Source: Caballeronia temeraria
Lineage (GTDB): Bacteria > Pseudomonadota > Gammaproteobacteria > Burkholderiales > Burkholderiaceae
DNA length: 64,000 nucleotides
Reading direction: 5' to 3'
Assembly (NCBI RefSeq): GCF_001544795.2
Contig: NZ_FCOI02000001.1
Location: forward strand, 62,001-126,000
Shown: piece after piece, positions 17,329 to 26,524 of the stretch
Layout: every line of letters starts with the position of its first letter
Position numbering within the stretch: position 1 is the stretch's first letter
Notes under the pieces: model-generated
What the model was told of the DNA's origin: nothing
Databases searched by the model: none
What the model saw: only the letters and a program-made list of their open reading frames with translations
Program-made: the position numbers and the translations under genes

Positions 17329-17350
17329 TCGCATTCAACGGATGAATCGT

Positions 17351-18109
17351 ATGGGTAAGGTCTACTTGATCGGAGCAGGGCCGGGCGCGGCGGATCTCAT
17401 CACCGTGCGCGGCATGCGTCTGCTCGAACAGGCGGACGTGGTGCTGCACGACGCGCTCGTCGAACCGGCGATGCTCGACTACGCGCCCAACGCGAAGAAG
17501 ATTGCCGTCGGCAAGCGCTGCGGTCAGCGCTCGACGGCGCAGCACTTCATCAACAAGCAGATCGTCGATGCAGCGCTGGAGCATGGCGTCGTCGTGCGTC
17601 TGAAGGGTGGCGATCCGATGCTCTTCGGCCGCGCGGACGAGGAAATGCGCGCGCTGGAAACGGCGGGCATCGACTTCGAAGTGGTGCCGGGCATCACGGC
17701 GGCGCTCGCGAGCGCGGCGACGCTCAAGCGCTCGCTGACCTTGCGCGGCGTGGCGCGCAGCGTCGCGCTGGCGACCCATTCGCGCGCGGCGGACAGCGAA
17801 GAAATCCGCGAGCAGGCGAAGGCGGATTCGCTCGTGTTCTACATGGGGCGGGATAGCGCGCCGGATATCGCGCAGCAATTAATCGACGCAGGGCGGCCGG
17901 GCTCGACGCCGGTGGCGATCGTCGAGGCGTGCAGCACGCCGCGCGAGCGCACGCTGACGTTGACGCTCGCGCGCATGGCGCTGGGCGAGGCGCAGGAATG
18001 GCTGGACCCGTCGCAGCCGAGTCTGTTGATGATCGGCGAGGCGTTTCGCGAGCGGGCGTCGGCGGCGAAGCCGAAGGTGCATTTGAAGAGGATGCAGGCG
18101 GCGGCTTGA
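17351..18109 (+). CDS. cobA: Uroporphyrinogen-III C-methyltransferase
   Basis: This 252-residue SAM-dependent methyltransferase adds two methyl groups to uroporphyrinogen III to make precorrin-2, the precursor of siroheme and of corrinoids. Motifs are GAGPGAADLITVRG near the N-terminus, GKRCGQRS, VVRLKGGDPMLFGRADEE and VVPGITAALASAA. It has only the CysG-A domain, with no dehydrogenase/ferrochelatase half. The co-operonic cysI suggests its role here is siroheme supply. Met 17342 is an alternative start three codons upstream. A terminator follows. Confidence 0.92.
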   Translation: MGKVYLIGAGPGAADLITVRGMRLLEQADVVLHDALVEPAMLDYAPNAKKIAVGKRCGQRSTAQHFINKQIVDAALEHGVVVRLKGGDPMLFGRADEEMRALETAGIDFEVVPGITAALASAATLKRSLTLRGVARSVALATHSRAADSEEIREQAKADSLVFYMGRDSAPDIAQQLIDAGRPGSTPVAIVEACSTPRERTLTLTLARMALGEAQEWLDPSQPSLLMIGEAFRERASAAKPKVHLKRMQAAA

Positions 18110-18134
18110 TTCTTCGTTTCGGCAGCTTCGACAC

Positions 18135-18171
18135 AAAGGGCGCACCGTTTCCGGTGCGCCCTTTGCTTTTT
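18135..18171 (+). terminator. Rho-independent terminator of the cys operon
   Basis: A 12-bp stem, AAAGGGCGCACC / GGTGCGCCCTTT, with a 6-base loop is followed by GCTTTTT. It lies 26 bases after cobA and just before the convergent PIN remnant. The A-run on the left is short, so the reverse direction is weaker. Confidence 0.92.
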
Positions 18172-18181
18172 GGTTCGTGAC

Positions 18182-18472
18182 TCAGAAGTCCACGAGCCTG
18201 ATTTTCTTCATTTTCGAATTGCTGGCCAGCACGCTGTCGAGTGTCGCCATCGTCTTTGCCTTGCGGTCCAGCGCGGTCGCGAGATGAAGCGCGTCTCCCG
18301 CACGGAGCCCGGTGGTTGCGTCGAGCGTGAGAACGGCCGCGTGGTGAAAGACTGGCGGTTCGATGGGCGTCAATTGCAGATCGCTCGAACAGATTCGCTC
18401 GAAACTTCGCCACGCAAAATCAGATTGCTCTTCCGTCAGTTGGCCCGTTCGCCGTTTGATTCGAATGTCGCC
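18182..18472 (-). pseudogene. C-terminal remnant of a VapC-type PIN-domain toxin
   Basis: The frame encodes about 96 residues matching the C-terminal two thirds of VapC-type PIN proteins: IKRRTGQLTEEQ, then TTGLRAGDALHLATALD (the family block with a catalytic Asp) and MATLDSVLAS. The N-terminal strand with the first catalytic aspartate (typically YxDTSxL) and the following acidic residue are missing. The frame upstream runs into the out-of-frame end of cbiX and has no PIN features or start. No VapB-like antitoxin is seen. I read it as a truncated, inactive toxin gene. Its more A/T-tolerant codon use fits acquired DNA. Confidence 0.7.
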
Positions 18473-18500
18473 ATTCGGCCGAACGGCCGGCGAAGGGCTG

Positions 18501-18872
18501 CTAGCCAACTTGCCGCAAACAATACCCCGCCACGGCCTCCAGCACCGCATCATCCTCTCCGACCGCCGTCGCGCAGTGAATCGCGATATCCGGATGCCCT
18601 TCCCGGCATCGCTCGACGATCTCCGGCAGATCCTTGCGCACATGCCCGCCTTGCCCGAAGAACACGGGCACGACGGTGATCGCATCGCAACCATCGGCGG
18701 CGTGTTGCGCGACCGCCGCGGGCAAATCCGGCGACATCAACTCGAGAAACGCCAGCGACACCGGCTGATCGCCGCGCGAATCGCGCAACTTCGCGGCAAG
18801 CCGCTCGAACGGCTCGGCCCAGCGCGGATCGCGCGCACCGTGACCGAACAGGATGATGCCGTGCCTCTTCAT
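18501..18872 (-). CDS. cbiX: CbiX/SirB-family sirohydrochlorin chelatase
   Basis: This 123-residue single-domain class II chelatase has the metal-binding histidine in ILFGHGARDPRW (His about 11) and the second histidine in VFFGQGGHVRKDLPEI. It would insert Fe2+ into sirohydrochlorin for siroheme, or Co2+ for B12. With cobA and cysI nearby the siroheme role is favoured. It lies 28 bases after lptG on the same strand, so it is probably transcribed from the lptFG promoter rather than with the cys operon. Confidence 0.88.
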   Translation of the reverse strand: MKRHGIILFGHGARDPRWAEPFERLAAKLRDSRGDQPVSLAFLELMSPDLPAAVAQHAADGCDAITVVPVFFGQGGHVRKDLPEIVERCREGHPDIAIHCATAVGEDDAVLEAVAGYCLRQVG

Positions 18873-18900
18873 CGCGCGTTCTCCGAAAAGAGAAGAAACG

Positions 18901-20052
18901 TCAGTGCCGCTCGACCCACTTCAGCCCGATCAATCCGACTGCCAGATAGGCGAGGGCAGGCGCCGCCGCCGTGATCGGCGCGGGCCACGTATTCAGATTG
19001 CCGATATGCGAGAACAGCGTGTTGACCAGCTGGAAGCTCATCCCGATCATGATGCCGCCGAACACCTTCATGCCGACGACGCCCGCGCGCGTGTGCAGAT
19101 AAGCAAACGGCAGCGACAGAATCAGCATCACGAACACCGCGAACGGATAGAGAATCTTGCGCCAGAACGCGATCTGATAGCGCTGCGCGTCCTGATGATT
19201 CTCCGTCAGATGCTGGATATAGCGGAACAGGTTGAACATCGACATCCGGTCGGGCGACACCAGCAACACCGACAGAATCTGCGGCGTCAGCTCGGAGCGC
19301 AGCGAGTATTCCGGCAGCGTCGTCTGCGTGGCGCGATAGACCGGGTTCAGCGCATCGCCGGGATTGACGGCTTGCGGCGGCGCATCGCTCAGACGCGTAT
19401 CCGTGACGCCGGTCAGCTTCCAGTGACCCGGCGGCTGGTACACGCCGCTCTTCGCGATGCGCACGTTGGTCAGCCGGAATTTCGAATCGAATTCGTAGAT
19501 GCGCACGTTCGCGATCGTCGTGTCGGGATTCAGCGTGCCGACGTTGACGAAGCGCGTGACCTGCTCGCCGTTCTCCTTCGCCGTCAACGTGTCCTTCACC
19601 CACACGCCCGACTGAAAATTCGACGATACCGACGACCCCAGCGCTTCGAGCCGCACGCGCTCGGACAACTGGTCCGTGTAGGGACCGACGACTTCGCCGA
19701 TGAGGTAGGTAATGACCACCATCGGAATGCCGATCTTCAGCAGCGAGCGCAGCGCGGCGCCCGTTGAAAGACCCGACACGCGGAAGATCGTGAACTCGGA
19801 CGCCGCCGCCATCTGCGCGAACACGTAGATGGCCGAAATCAGCGCGGCGACGGGAATGATCTCGTAGAAGCGCGAAGGCGTCTGCAGCCCGACGCGCAGC
19901 ACCGCGAGCGTGAACTTGTAGTTGCCGTGCCCGACCGTGTTCAGTTCGTTGATCAGATCGAAAAAGAAGAACAGGCCCGAGAACGCGAACAGGATGAAGA
20001 TGAACGCGAGATAGATCTGGCGCGCGAAGTATCGTTCGTAGATGCGCACCAT
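18901..20052 (-). CDS. lptG: LPS export ABC transporter permease LptG
   Basis: This 383-residue inner-membrane permease has N-terminal (about 12-33, 55-80, 100-120) and C-terminal clusters of transmembrane segments flanking a large periplasmic beta-jellyroll domain, the YjgP/YjgQ architecture. It pairs with LptF and LptB2 to extract LPS from the inner membrane. MVRIYERYFARQIYLAFIFI is the typical LptG N-terminus. Its ATG is one base after the lptF stop, so the two are co-translated. Confidence 0.93.
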   Translation of the reverse strand: MVRIYERYFARQIYLAFIFILFAFSGLFFFFDLINELNTVGHGNYKFTLAVLRVGLQTPSRFYEIIPVAALISAIYVFAQMAAASEFTIFRVSGLSTGAALRSLLKIGIPMVVITYLIGEVVGPYTDQLSERVRLEALGSSVSSNFQSGVWVKDTLTAKENGEQVTRFVNVGTLNPDTTIANVRIYEFDSKFRLTNVRIAKSGVYQPPGHWKLTGVTDTRLSDAPPQAVNPGDALNPVYRATQTTLPEYSLRSELTPQILSVLLVSPDRMSMFNLFRYIQHLTENHQDAQRYQIAFWRKILYPFAVFVMLILSLPFAYLHTRAGVVGMKVFGGIMIGMSFQLVNTLFSHIGNLNTWPAPITAAAPALAYLAVGLIGLKWVERH

Positions 20053-20053
20053 G

Positions 20054-21154
20054 TCAGGCTCCCTTCCTCGAACCCGTCAGCGACGAGAGCCGGAAAAGCG
20101 GCCGGTTACGAATCCGCAGCCAGAAGATGAACGCGACGAGCGCCCCGACGATGACATGCAGCCCGACGATCCCCACGCCGAACGACAGCTTGCCCTGCTC
20201 GATCCACGACTGCACGACGTTCAGCAGGTTCGAGTAGGTGAGGTAGATCAGCACGGCCATCACGAGATTGATCGTGCGGCTGCGGCGCGGGTTCTGATAC
20301 GAAAGGGGAATGGCGAGCAACATCAGATTGATGGCGATGAGCGGCAGGCCCGCGCGCCAGGCGAACTCCGCGAGATTTTCCTTGGTCGGATCGGCGAGCA
20401 GATCCGGCGTGTAGATGCCGGTCGTGGTCGGCGTATTCACGACCTGGTGGCTCATTATCTTCACACCATAACGCTCGAATTCCATGATGCGGAAGTTCGG
20501 CTGGCCCGGCTCGCCGTCGTAGCGGCGGCCGTTGTCGAGCACGATGAAGCGGTCGCCGTCCGGGCGCGTTTCCGTGTGGCCGTTCTTCGAGACGATCACG
20601 TTGACCTTGCCGCCTTCCGTGCTCGTGACGAACACGTTTTCCACCTGTCCCTGATCCGGCGACATCTTCTCGATGAAGAACACGCGATGGCTCGACGGCG
20701 ATTCGCGGAACTGCCCCGGCGCGAGCAGCGACACTTCATCGCGCTGCTGGAAACGCGCCTTGATGAGCTTGCTCTGCTGGTTCGACCACGGCCAGCCGAC
20801 GAACGCGAAGAACATGATGAGGATGATGATCGGCGTGGAGAACACGGCGACCGGCTTGATGAGCTGCGTCTGACTCACGCCTGACGCGAGCCACACGACC
20901 ATTTCGGAGTCGCGATACCAGCGCGTGAGCACGAAGAGAATGGACACGAAAAGCGTCACGATCAGCATGACTGCGAGATAGCCGATCACGGTCAGCCCGA
21001 TCAGCACCACGACGTCCTTCGGGTCGATCTGACCTTGCGCCGCGAAGCCGACGATGCGGATCATCATCGTCGTGAGCATGATCGTGAGGAGCACCATGAA
21101 CACGGCGCCGGCCGTGTACGCGAGTTCGCGCTGCAGGGAGCGTTCGAAGATCAT
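20054..21154 (-). CDS. lptF: LPS export ABC transporter permease LptF
   Basis: This 366-residue YjgP/YjgQ permease is the partner of LptG, with six predicted transmembrane helices and a central periplasmic domain. The family start MIFERSLQRELAYTAGAVF is at 21154. A Met 14 codons upstream is open but gives an unlikely polar extension. It lies divergent from pepA, with 170 bases between the starts; this arrangement is conserved in many Gram-negative bacteria. Confidence 0.93.
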   Translation of the reverse strand: MIFERSLQRELAYTAGAVFMVLLTIMLTTMMIRIVGFAAQGQIDPKDVVVLIGLTVIGYLAVMLIVTLFVSILFVLTRWYRDSEMVVWLASGVSQTQLIKPVAVFSTPIIILIMFFAFVGWPWSNQQSKLIKARFQQRDEVSLLAPGQFRESPSSHRVFFIEKMSPDQGQVENVFVTSTEGGKVNVIVSKNGHTETRPDGDRFIVLDNGRRYDGEPGQPNFRIMEFERYGVKIMSHQVVNTPTTTGIYTPDLLADPTKENLAEFAWRAGLPLIAINLMLLAIPLSYQNPRRSRTINLVMAVLIYLTYSNLLNVVQSWIEQGKLSFGVGIVGLHVIVGALVAFIFWLRIRNRPLFRLSSLTGSRKGA

Positions 21155-21324
21155 TGAATTTTTGCTTGGAGCCGGCGGCGATGCGGAATCATGCACGCAT
21201 CTCTTGGCTTACGGGAAGGGTATTCGCTTACCCTCGCGCCGCGCGCCTGTGACCGCCGCGGAAAAAATAGCGGATAATTGCGGCTTTCATCCTTCAGCCA
21301 AGATTTTATCCGAGGATAAGCGCG

Positions 21325-22857
21325 ATGGACTTTAGCATAAAAGCCTGTGATTGGAGCAAGGGCGAGGCAAATGGTTTCCTTACCGGAAAGTCGGATGTCA
21401 TCGTGCTCGGCATCTTCGAAGCGCAGACGCTCACGGGCGCCGCGCGCGACATGGACGCCGCCACCAAAGGCCTGATCTCGCGCGTCGTGAAAGCCGGCGA
21501 CATGAGCGGGCGCGCCGGCACGACGCTGCTCGTGCCCGAAGTGACCGGCATCGGCGCATCGCGCGTGCTACTCGTCGGCCTCGGCAAGCAGGACGCCTTC
21601 AATCAGAAAGCCTATGGCGAAGCCGTGCGCGCCGCATGGCGCGTGGTGCTCGGCTCGAAGATCGGCCAGGCGACCTTCACGCTCGCGCAATTGCCGATTC
21701 AGGATCGCGACGGCGTCTGGGCCGTGCGCGCCGCAATCCTCGCGCTGCGCGAGCTGACCTACAAGTTCACGCAGATGAAGAGCAAGCCCGACAACGGCGC
21801 TCGCTCGCTCAAGAAGATCGTCTTCAGCGTCGATTCCGCCGACGAGAAAGCCGCCAAGGTCGCCGTGAAGCAGGGCGTCGCGATCGCGAACGGCATGGAC
21901 CTCACGCGCGATCTCGGCAATCTGCCGCCGAACGTCTGCACGCCGACCTATCTCGGCCAGACCGCGAAGAAGCTCGGCCGCGACTTCAAGCTGAAGGTCG
22001 AGGTGCTCGGCCAGAAGCAGATCGAAGCGCTCGGCATGGGCTCGTTCCTTTCGGTGGCGAAGGGCTCCATCGAGCCGCCGCAGTTCATCGTCATGCATTA
22101 CCAGGGCGCGGGCGCGGAATCGGCCAAGTCGAAGGGCAAGAACGCGCCCATCGTGCTGGTCGGCAAGGGCATCACGTTCGATTCGGGCGGCATCTCGATC
22201 AAGCCGGGCGAGGCGATGGACGAGATGAAATATGACATGTGCGGCGCGGGCTCCGTGTTCGGCACGATGCGCGCGGTCGCCGAAATGGGGCTGAAGCTCA
22301 ACGTGATCGGCGTGATCCCGACGTGCGAGAACATGCCGGCGGGCAATGCGGTGAAGCCGGGCGACATCATCACGTCGATGAACGGCACGACCATCGAAGT
22401 GCTCAATACCGACGCCGAAGGCCGCCTCATCCTGTGCGACGCATTGACCTACGCGGAGCGCTTCAAGCCCGCCGCCGTGGTCGATATCGCGACGCTGACG
22501 GGCGCGTGCATCATCGCACTCGGCCATCACAACACCGGCCTCTTCGCGAAGGACGACGCGCTCGCGGGCGAACTGCTCGACGCCTCGCGCGAAGCCGCCG
22601 ATCCGGCCTGGCGTCTGCCGCTCGACGACGAGTATCAGGATCAGCTCAAGTCGAATTTCGCGGATGTCGCGAATATCGGCGGACGTCCGGCGGGCAGCGT
22701 GACGGCGGCGTGCTTCCTGTCGCGCTTCGCGACGGCGTATCCGTGGGCGCATCTCGACATCGCCGGAACCGCGTGGAAGAGCGGCGCGGCGAAGGGCGCG
22801 ACGGGCCGTCCCGTGCCGCTGCTGTCGCAGTTCCTGATCGATCGCGCGGGCGCTTGA
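21325..22857 (+). CDS. pepA: Leucyl aminopeptidase (M17)
   Basis: This 510-residue cytosolic dinuclear-metal aminopeptidase has the M17 signature [10 protein letters not shown] and the metal and catalytic region [15 protein letters not shown]. The N-terminal macro-like domain covers roughly residues 1-175. It removes N-terminal residues from peptides; in some bacteria PepA also binds DNA. A GATAAT element near 21278 could be a -10 for this gene, but the -35 is poor. holC follows after 7 bases. Confidence 0.95.
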   Translation: MDFSIKACDWSKGEANGFLTGKSDVIVLGIFEAQTLTGAARDMDAATKGLISRVVKAGDMSGRAGTTLLVPEVTGIGASRVLLVGLGKQDAFNQKAYGEAVRAAWRVVLGSKIGQATFTLAQLPIQDRDGVWAVRAAILALRELTYKFTQMKSKPDNGARSLKKIVFSVDSADEKAAKVAVKQGVAIANGMDLTRDLGNLPPNVCTPTYLGQTAKKLGRDFKLKVEVLGQKQIEALGMGSFLSVAKGSIEPPQFIVMHYQGAGAESAKSKGKNAPIVLVGKGITFDSGGISIKPGEAMDEMKYDMCGAGSVFGTMRAVAEMGLKLNVIGVIPTCENMPAGNAVKPGDIITSMNGTTIEVLNTDAEGRLILCDALTYAERFKPAAVVDIATLTGACIIALGHHNTGLFAKDDALAGELLDASREAADPAWRLPLDDEYQDQLKSNFADVANIGGRPAGSVTAACFLSRFATAYPWAHLDIAGTAWKSGAAKGATGRPVPLLSQFLIDRAGA

Positions 22858-22864
22858 AGTCCGC

Positions 22865-23281
22865 ATGACGCGCATCGACTTCCATACGAACGTCGGCGAT
22901 CCGCTCGCTTACGCCTGCCGCCTCGCGCGCAAGGCTTATCTGAGCGGATCGCCGCTTGTCGTGCTCGCCGAACCGCAGCGCCTCGCCGCGTTCGACGAGC
23001 AATTGTGGACCTTCCAGCCGCTCGAATTCGTGCCGCATTGCATGGCGAAGAGCGCGCTCGCGCAGGACACGCCAGTGGTGCTCACATCGAATCTCGATGA
23101 AGCGCCGCATCATCAGGTGCTCGTGAATCTCGGCGCGCCGGTGTCCGCGCAATTCGCGCGCTTCGAGCGGCTCGTGGAGATCGTCGGCAACGATGGCGAC
23201 GAACTCGCCGCGGGCCGCGAGCGCTATCGTTTTTATCGCGATCGCGGCTATGCGATCGAGACGCACAAACAGGGCGGTTGA
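22865..23281 (+). CDS. holC: DNA polymerase III subunit chi
   Basis: This 138-residue protein matches the chi subunit of the clamp-loader complex, which links it to SSB. The N-terminal TRIDFHTNVGDPLAYACRLA and the middle LVVLAEPQRLAAFDEQLWTF are family-typical. The pepA-holC order is conserved across proteobacteria. The downstream DUF2486 gene starts 60 bases later and is probably in the same operon. Confidence 0.9.
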   Translation: MTRIDFHTNVGDPLAYACRLARKAYLSGSPLVVLAEPQRLAAFDEQLWTFQPLEFVPHCMAKSALAQDTPVVLTSNLDEAPHHQVLVNLGAPVSAQFARFERLVEIVGNDGDELAAGRERYRFYRDRGYAIETHKQGG

Positions 23282-23340
23282 GCGAACAGAAAGCGCACGT
23301 TTCGTGCGCTACGCTCGCAGAAATTGAGGAGACCACCCAG

Positions 23341-23679
23341 ATGACCGATAAGCCCGAATCCTTCGATCCGTCCATTCCCGTGCTGACCGATGTCGTCGTG
23401 CCCGGCAAGCCGGAGTACGCGCGCGCGCCGTCCATCAACGCGGCGATCGAATACGATGCCGAGCAGATCGCCGAGCGGCTGCGCGGCCGCTTCACGCAAT
23501 TTCTCACGGGCGACGCGCGCACGTTGATCGAGGAGCGTTGCCGCGAAGTGCTGCGCGAGCATTCGACGCAGCTCGTCTCCGCGATCACGCGCGAAGTCGC
23601 GATGGCGCTCGAAGGCCGGATGAGCGAATGGGTGCGGGAGGCAGTGGAGGATGAGTTGCGACAGCAGCGCGGCGAATGA
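23341..23679 (+). CDS. DUF2486 family protein
   Basis: This 112-residue acidic soluble protein begins MTDKPESFDPSIPVLTDVVV, the conserved start of the DUF2486 family known mainly from Burkholderiaceae. The rest is helical and charged, including RTLIEERCREVLREHSTQLV. AGGAGA lies 7 bases before the ATG. Function is unknown. Its place after holC suggests a replication- or envelope-neutral housekeeping role, but nothing in the sequence decides this. A strong terminator follows. Confidence 0.85.
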   Translation: MTDKPESFDPSIPVLTDVVVPGKPEYARAPSINAAIEYDAEQIAERLRGRFTQFLTGDARTLIEERCREVLREHSTQLVSAITREVAMALEGRMSEWVREAVEDELRQQRGE

Positions 23680-23710
23680 GCGCGGTCTGAACAGATCGAC
23701 AGCACGAAAG

Positions 23711-23736
23711 AAGGGGCGCATATGCGCCCCTTTTTT
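23711..23736. terminator. Bidirectional terminator between DUF2486 and ilvD
   Basis: An 8-bp stem, GGGGCGCA / TGCGCCCC, with a 2-base loop is followed by six Ts on the plus strand. The A-rich left flank gives a T-rich tail on the minus strand, 11 bases after ilvD. Confidence 0.9.
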
Positions 23737-23746
23737 CACCGCACGT

Positions 23747-25420
23747 TCACCCCGTCACCGCGCCCTTGTTCGCCGGCCCCGCGAGCGCCGCGAACTTCGC
23801 CAGGACGCCGCGCGTGTACTTCGGCGCGGGTTGCCTCCACGCGGCGCGGCGGCGCGCGATTTCGGCGTCATCGACATTCAGTTGCAGCAGCAGCTTGTGC
23901 GCGTCGATGGTGATCGAATCGCCTTCGTGCACGAGCGCGATCGTGCCGCCCGCGAACGCTTCCGGCGCGACGTGGCCGACCACCATGCCCCACGTGCCGC
24001 CCGAGAAGCGCCCGTCCGTGATGAATCCGACCGATTCGCCCAGTCCCTTGCCGATGATCGCCGATGTCGGCGCGAGCATCTCCGGCATCCCCGGACCGCC
24101 GACCGGACCGAGATAGCGCAGCACGAGAATATCGCCGGCCTTGATCTTGTCGCTGAGAATGGCTTCCATCGCGCTCTGCTCGTCGTCGAACACGCGCGCG
24201 GGGCCGGTGATGACCGGATTCTTCAGGCCCGAGATCTTCGCGACCGCGCCGTCTTCCGCGAGATTGCCGCGCAGGATCGCCAGATGCCCTTCCTTGTAGA
24301 GCGCCTGCTCGATCGGGAAGATGACCTTCTGATCCGCGCGCGGCTTGCCCGGCACGTCTTTCAGCTCCTCCGCGATGGTGCGGCCGGTGATCGTCACGCA
24401 GTCGCCGTGCAGAAGACCGGCGTCGAGCAGAATCTTCAGCACTTGCGGGATGCCGCCGGCTTTATGCAAATCCGTCGCGACATATTGACCCGACGGCTTC
24501 AGATCGCAGATGACCGGCACTTTCTTGCGCATGCGCTCGAAGTCGTCGATGCTCCATTCCACGTCCGCCGCGTGCGCGATCGCCAGATAATGCAGCACGG
24601 CGTTGGTCGAGCCGCCCGTCGCCATGATCAGCGCGACCGCGTTTTCGATCGACTTCTTCGTGATGATGTCGCGCGGCTTCAGATCCTTCTTCACCGCTTC
24701 GACGAGCACGCGCGCCGATTCCGCGGCGGAATCGACCTTTTCCTGATCCGGATTCGCCATCGTCGATGAATACATCAGCGACATGCCGAGCGCCTCGAAC
24801 GACGAGCTCATCGTGTTGGCCGTGTACATGCCGCCGCACGAACCGGTCGACGGGCACGCGTTCTTCTCGACGCCCTTGAAATCCTCCTCCGACATGCGGC
24901 CCGCCGTGAACTCGCCGACCGCCTCGAACGACGACACGATCGTCAGATCCTTGCCCTTCCAGTTGCCGGGGCGAATCGTGCCGCCGTAGACGTAGATCGA
25001 CGGCACGTTCATGCGCGCCATGCCGATCATGCCGCCGGGCATGTTCTTGTCGCAGCCGCCGATCACGACGACGCCGTCCATCCATTGCCCCTGCACGGCC
25101 GTCTCGACGCAGTCCGCGATCACTTCGCGCGACACGAGCGAGTACTTCATGCCTTCGGTGCCCATCGACATGCCGTCGGAGATCGTCGGTGTGCCGAAAA
25201 TCTGCGGATTGGCGTCGGATTTGCGGATCGATTCGATGGCGGCGTCCGCCAGGCGCTGCAGGCCCGCGTTGCACGGCGTGATCGTCGAATGCCCGTTCGC
25301 GACGCCGATCATCGGCTTGTCGAAATCCTCTTCCTTATAGCCGAGGGCGTAATACATCGAACGGTTGGGCGAGCGCGCGACGCCCTGGGTGATGTTCTTC
25401 GAGCGGCGATTGAAGGCCAT
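23747..25420 (-). CDS. ilvD: Dihydroxy-acid dehydratase
   Basis: This 557-residue iron-sulfur dehydratase of valine, leucine and isoleucine synthesis converts dihydroxy acids to 2-keto acids. Three conserved cysteines are visible in [15 protein letters not shown] and [16 protein letters not shown], as in the IlvD/Edd family. The Met at 25420 ([13 protein letters not shown]) is the family start; a Met 15 codons upstream adds a non-conserved leader. It is divergent from a LysR-type gene that may regulate it. Confidence 0.95.
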   Translation of the reverse strand: MAFNRRSKNITQGVARSPNRSMYYALGYKEEDFDKPMIGVANGHSTITPCNAGLQRLADAAIESIRKSDANPQIFGTPTISDGMSMGTEGMKYSLVSREVIADCVETAVQGQWMDGVVVIGGCDKNMPGGMIGMARMNVPSIYVYGGTIRPGNWKGKDLTIVSSFEAVGEFTAGRMSEEDFKGVEKNACPSTGSCGGMYTANTMSSSFEALGMSLMYSSTMANPDQEKVDSAAESARVLVEAVKKDLKPRDIITKKSIENAVALIMATGGSTNAVLHYLAIAHAADVEWSIDDFERMRKKVPVICDLKPSGQYVATDLHKAGGIPQVLKILLDAGLLHGDCVTITGRTIAEELKDVPGKPRADQKVIFPIEQALYKEGHLAILRGNLAEDGAVAKISGLKNPVITGPARVFDDEQSAMEAILSDKIKAGDILVLRYLGPVGGPGMPEMLAPTSAIIGKGLGESVGFITDGRFSGGTWGMVVGHVAPEAFAGGTIALVHEGDSITIDAHKLLLQLNVDDAEIARRRAAWRQPAPKYTRGVLAKFAALAGPANKGAVTG

Positions 25421-25528
25421 GGTGTGCTCCTTGAGGGGATGTTTTTGGTCTCGTGCAGCAAGCATGCAACCCCGCTATGTGCCTGTCCAATATATTATTC
25501 AAGGCTCATTAGGTCGTGAAACATATCA
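25421..25528. promoter_or_regulatory. ilvD / LysR divergent control region
   Basis: This 108-base gap contains an AT-rich stretch (CCAATATATTATTCAAGG, about 25489-25506) unlike the surrounding GC-rich DNA. That is typical of a LysR-type operator overlapping both promoters. No exact operator can be proved by eye. Confidence 0.45.
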
Positions 25529-26476
25529 ATGGAGCAGAGAAATCCGCCCATCGAGCTGCGTCTGTTGCGCTACTTCGTGACGGTCGCCGAAGAGATGCAC
25601 TTCGGCCGCGCCGCCGCGCGTCTCGCGATGACGCAGCCGCCGCTCTCGCAGGCGATCCGCGCGCTGGAAGAGGCGCTCGGCGTCGCGCTGTTCGTGCGCA
25701 CGAAGCGTACCGTGGAGTTGACGCCCGTCGGCAAGGATCTGTTGCCGGAAGTGCGCCGTCTGCTCGCTTCCGCCGATACGCTGCGCCCGCTCGCCCAGTC
25801 GCTCGCGCGCGGCGAGGCGGGCGTGCTGTCGCTCGCGTTCGTTTCCACCGCCGATTACGGGCTTTTGCCGGCGCTGCTGCGCGATTTCGGCGCGCGCCAT
25901 CCCGGCGTGCGGCTGCAACTCACCGAAGCCACCAGCGACGTGCAGATCGAGGAACTCGTCGCCGGGCGCATCGATGCCGGCCTCGTGATTCCGCCGCTCC
26001 CGCCGCGCTACGCGTCGTCGCTAGAGTATGTGCCGATCGCGCGCGAGCCGCTGATGATCGCCATGTCCGCGGAACAGGCGCAAGTGCTGAGGTCGGACGA
26101 GGACGAGCCCGTCGATCTGCGCGAGCTCGCCGCCGCGCCGCTCGTCGTCTTTCCGCGGCGTCTCGCGCCGGGTCTGTACGACATCATCATGGGCTGCTAC
26201 GGCGCGGCTGGCCTCACGCCGCGCATCGGCCAGGAGGCGATCCAGATGCAGACCATCGTGAGCCTCGTGTCCGCCGGCATGGGCGTCGCGCTCGTGCCGC
26301 AATCGCTGCGTCATCTGCGGCGCACGGGCGTCGTGTATCGTCCGCTGCGGCCGATGAACGCGCCGGGCACGCTCGTCGAAACCGGCCTTGTGTGGCGCGC
26401 GGCGGAAGTGAGCCCGGTGCTCGCGGGGTTCATCGAAATCGTCCGTTCGCGGGCCGAAAGCGCCGGTTCTGTATGA
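25529..26476 (+). CDS. LysR-type transcriptional regulator divergent from ilvD
   Basis: This 315-residue protein has a winged helix-turn-helix at about residues 10-70 (MHFGRAAARLAMTQPPLSQA; LFVRTKRTVELTPVG) and a C-terminal effector-binding domain. The IELRLLRYFVTVAEEMHFGRAA start resembles the BenM/CatM/IlvR branch. Divergent placement suggests that it controls ilvD and itself in response to a branched-chain pathway intermediate, by analogy only. It is followed after 48 bases by lgt. Confidence 0.85.
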   Translation: MEQRNPPIELRLLRYFVTVAEEMHFGRAAARLAMTQPPLSQAIRALEEALGVALFVRTKRTVELTPVGKDLLPEVRRLLASADTLRPLAQSLARGEAGVLSLAFVSTADYGLLPALLRDFGARHPGVRLQLTEATSDVQIEELVAGRIDAGLVIPPLPPRYASSLEYVPIAREPLMIAMSAEQAQVLRSDEDEPVDLRELAAAPLVVFPRRLAPGLYDIIMGCYGAAGLTPRIGQEAIQMQTIVSLVSAGMGVALVPQSLRHLRRTGVVYRPLRPMNAPGTLVETGLVWRAAEVSPVLAGFIEIVRSRAESAGSV

Positions 26477-26524
26477 TTCGCCCTTGTAGTTCGCTCTTGT
26501 TGCCGCTCAGGCTCCCACATCAGA

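Noticed and set aside
14974..17334. A 786-codon open frame antisense to cysD/cysN
   Set aside because: Composition is Arg/His/Asp-rich shadow sequence. The plus-strand frames hold clear CysD and CysN motifs.
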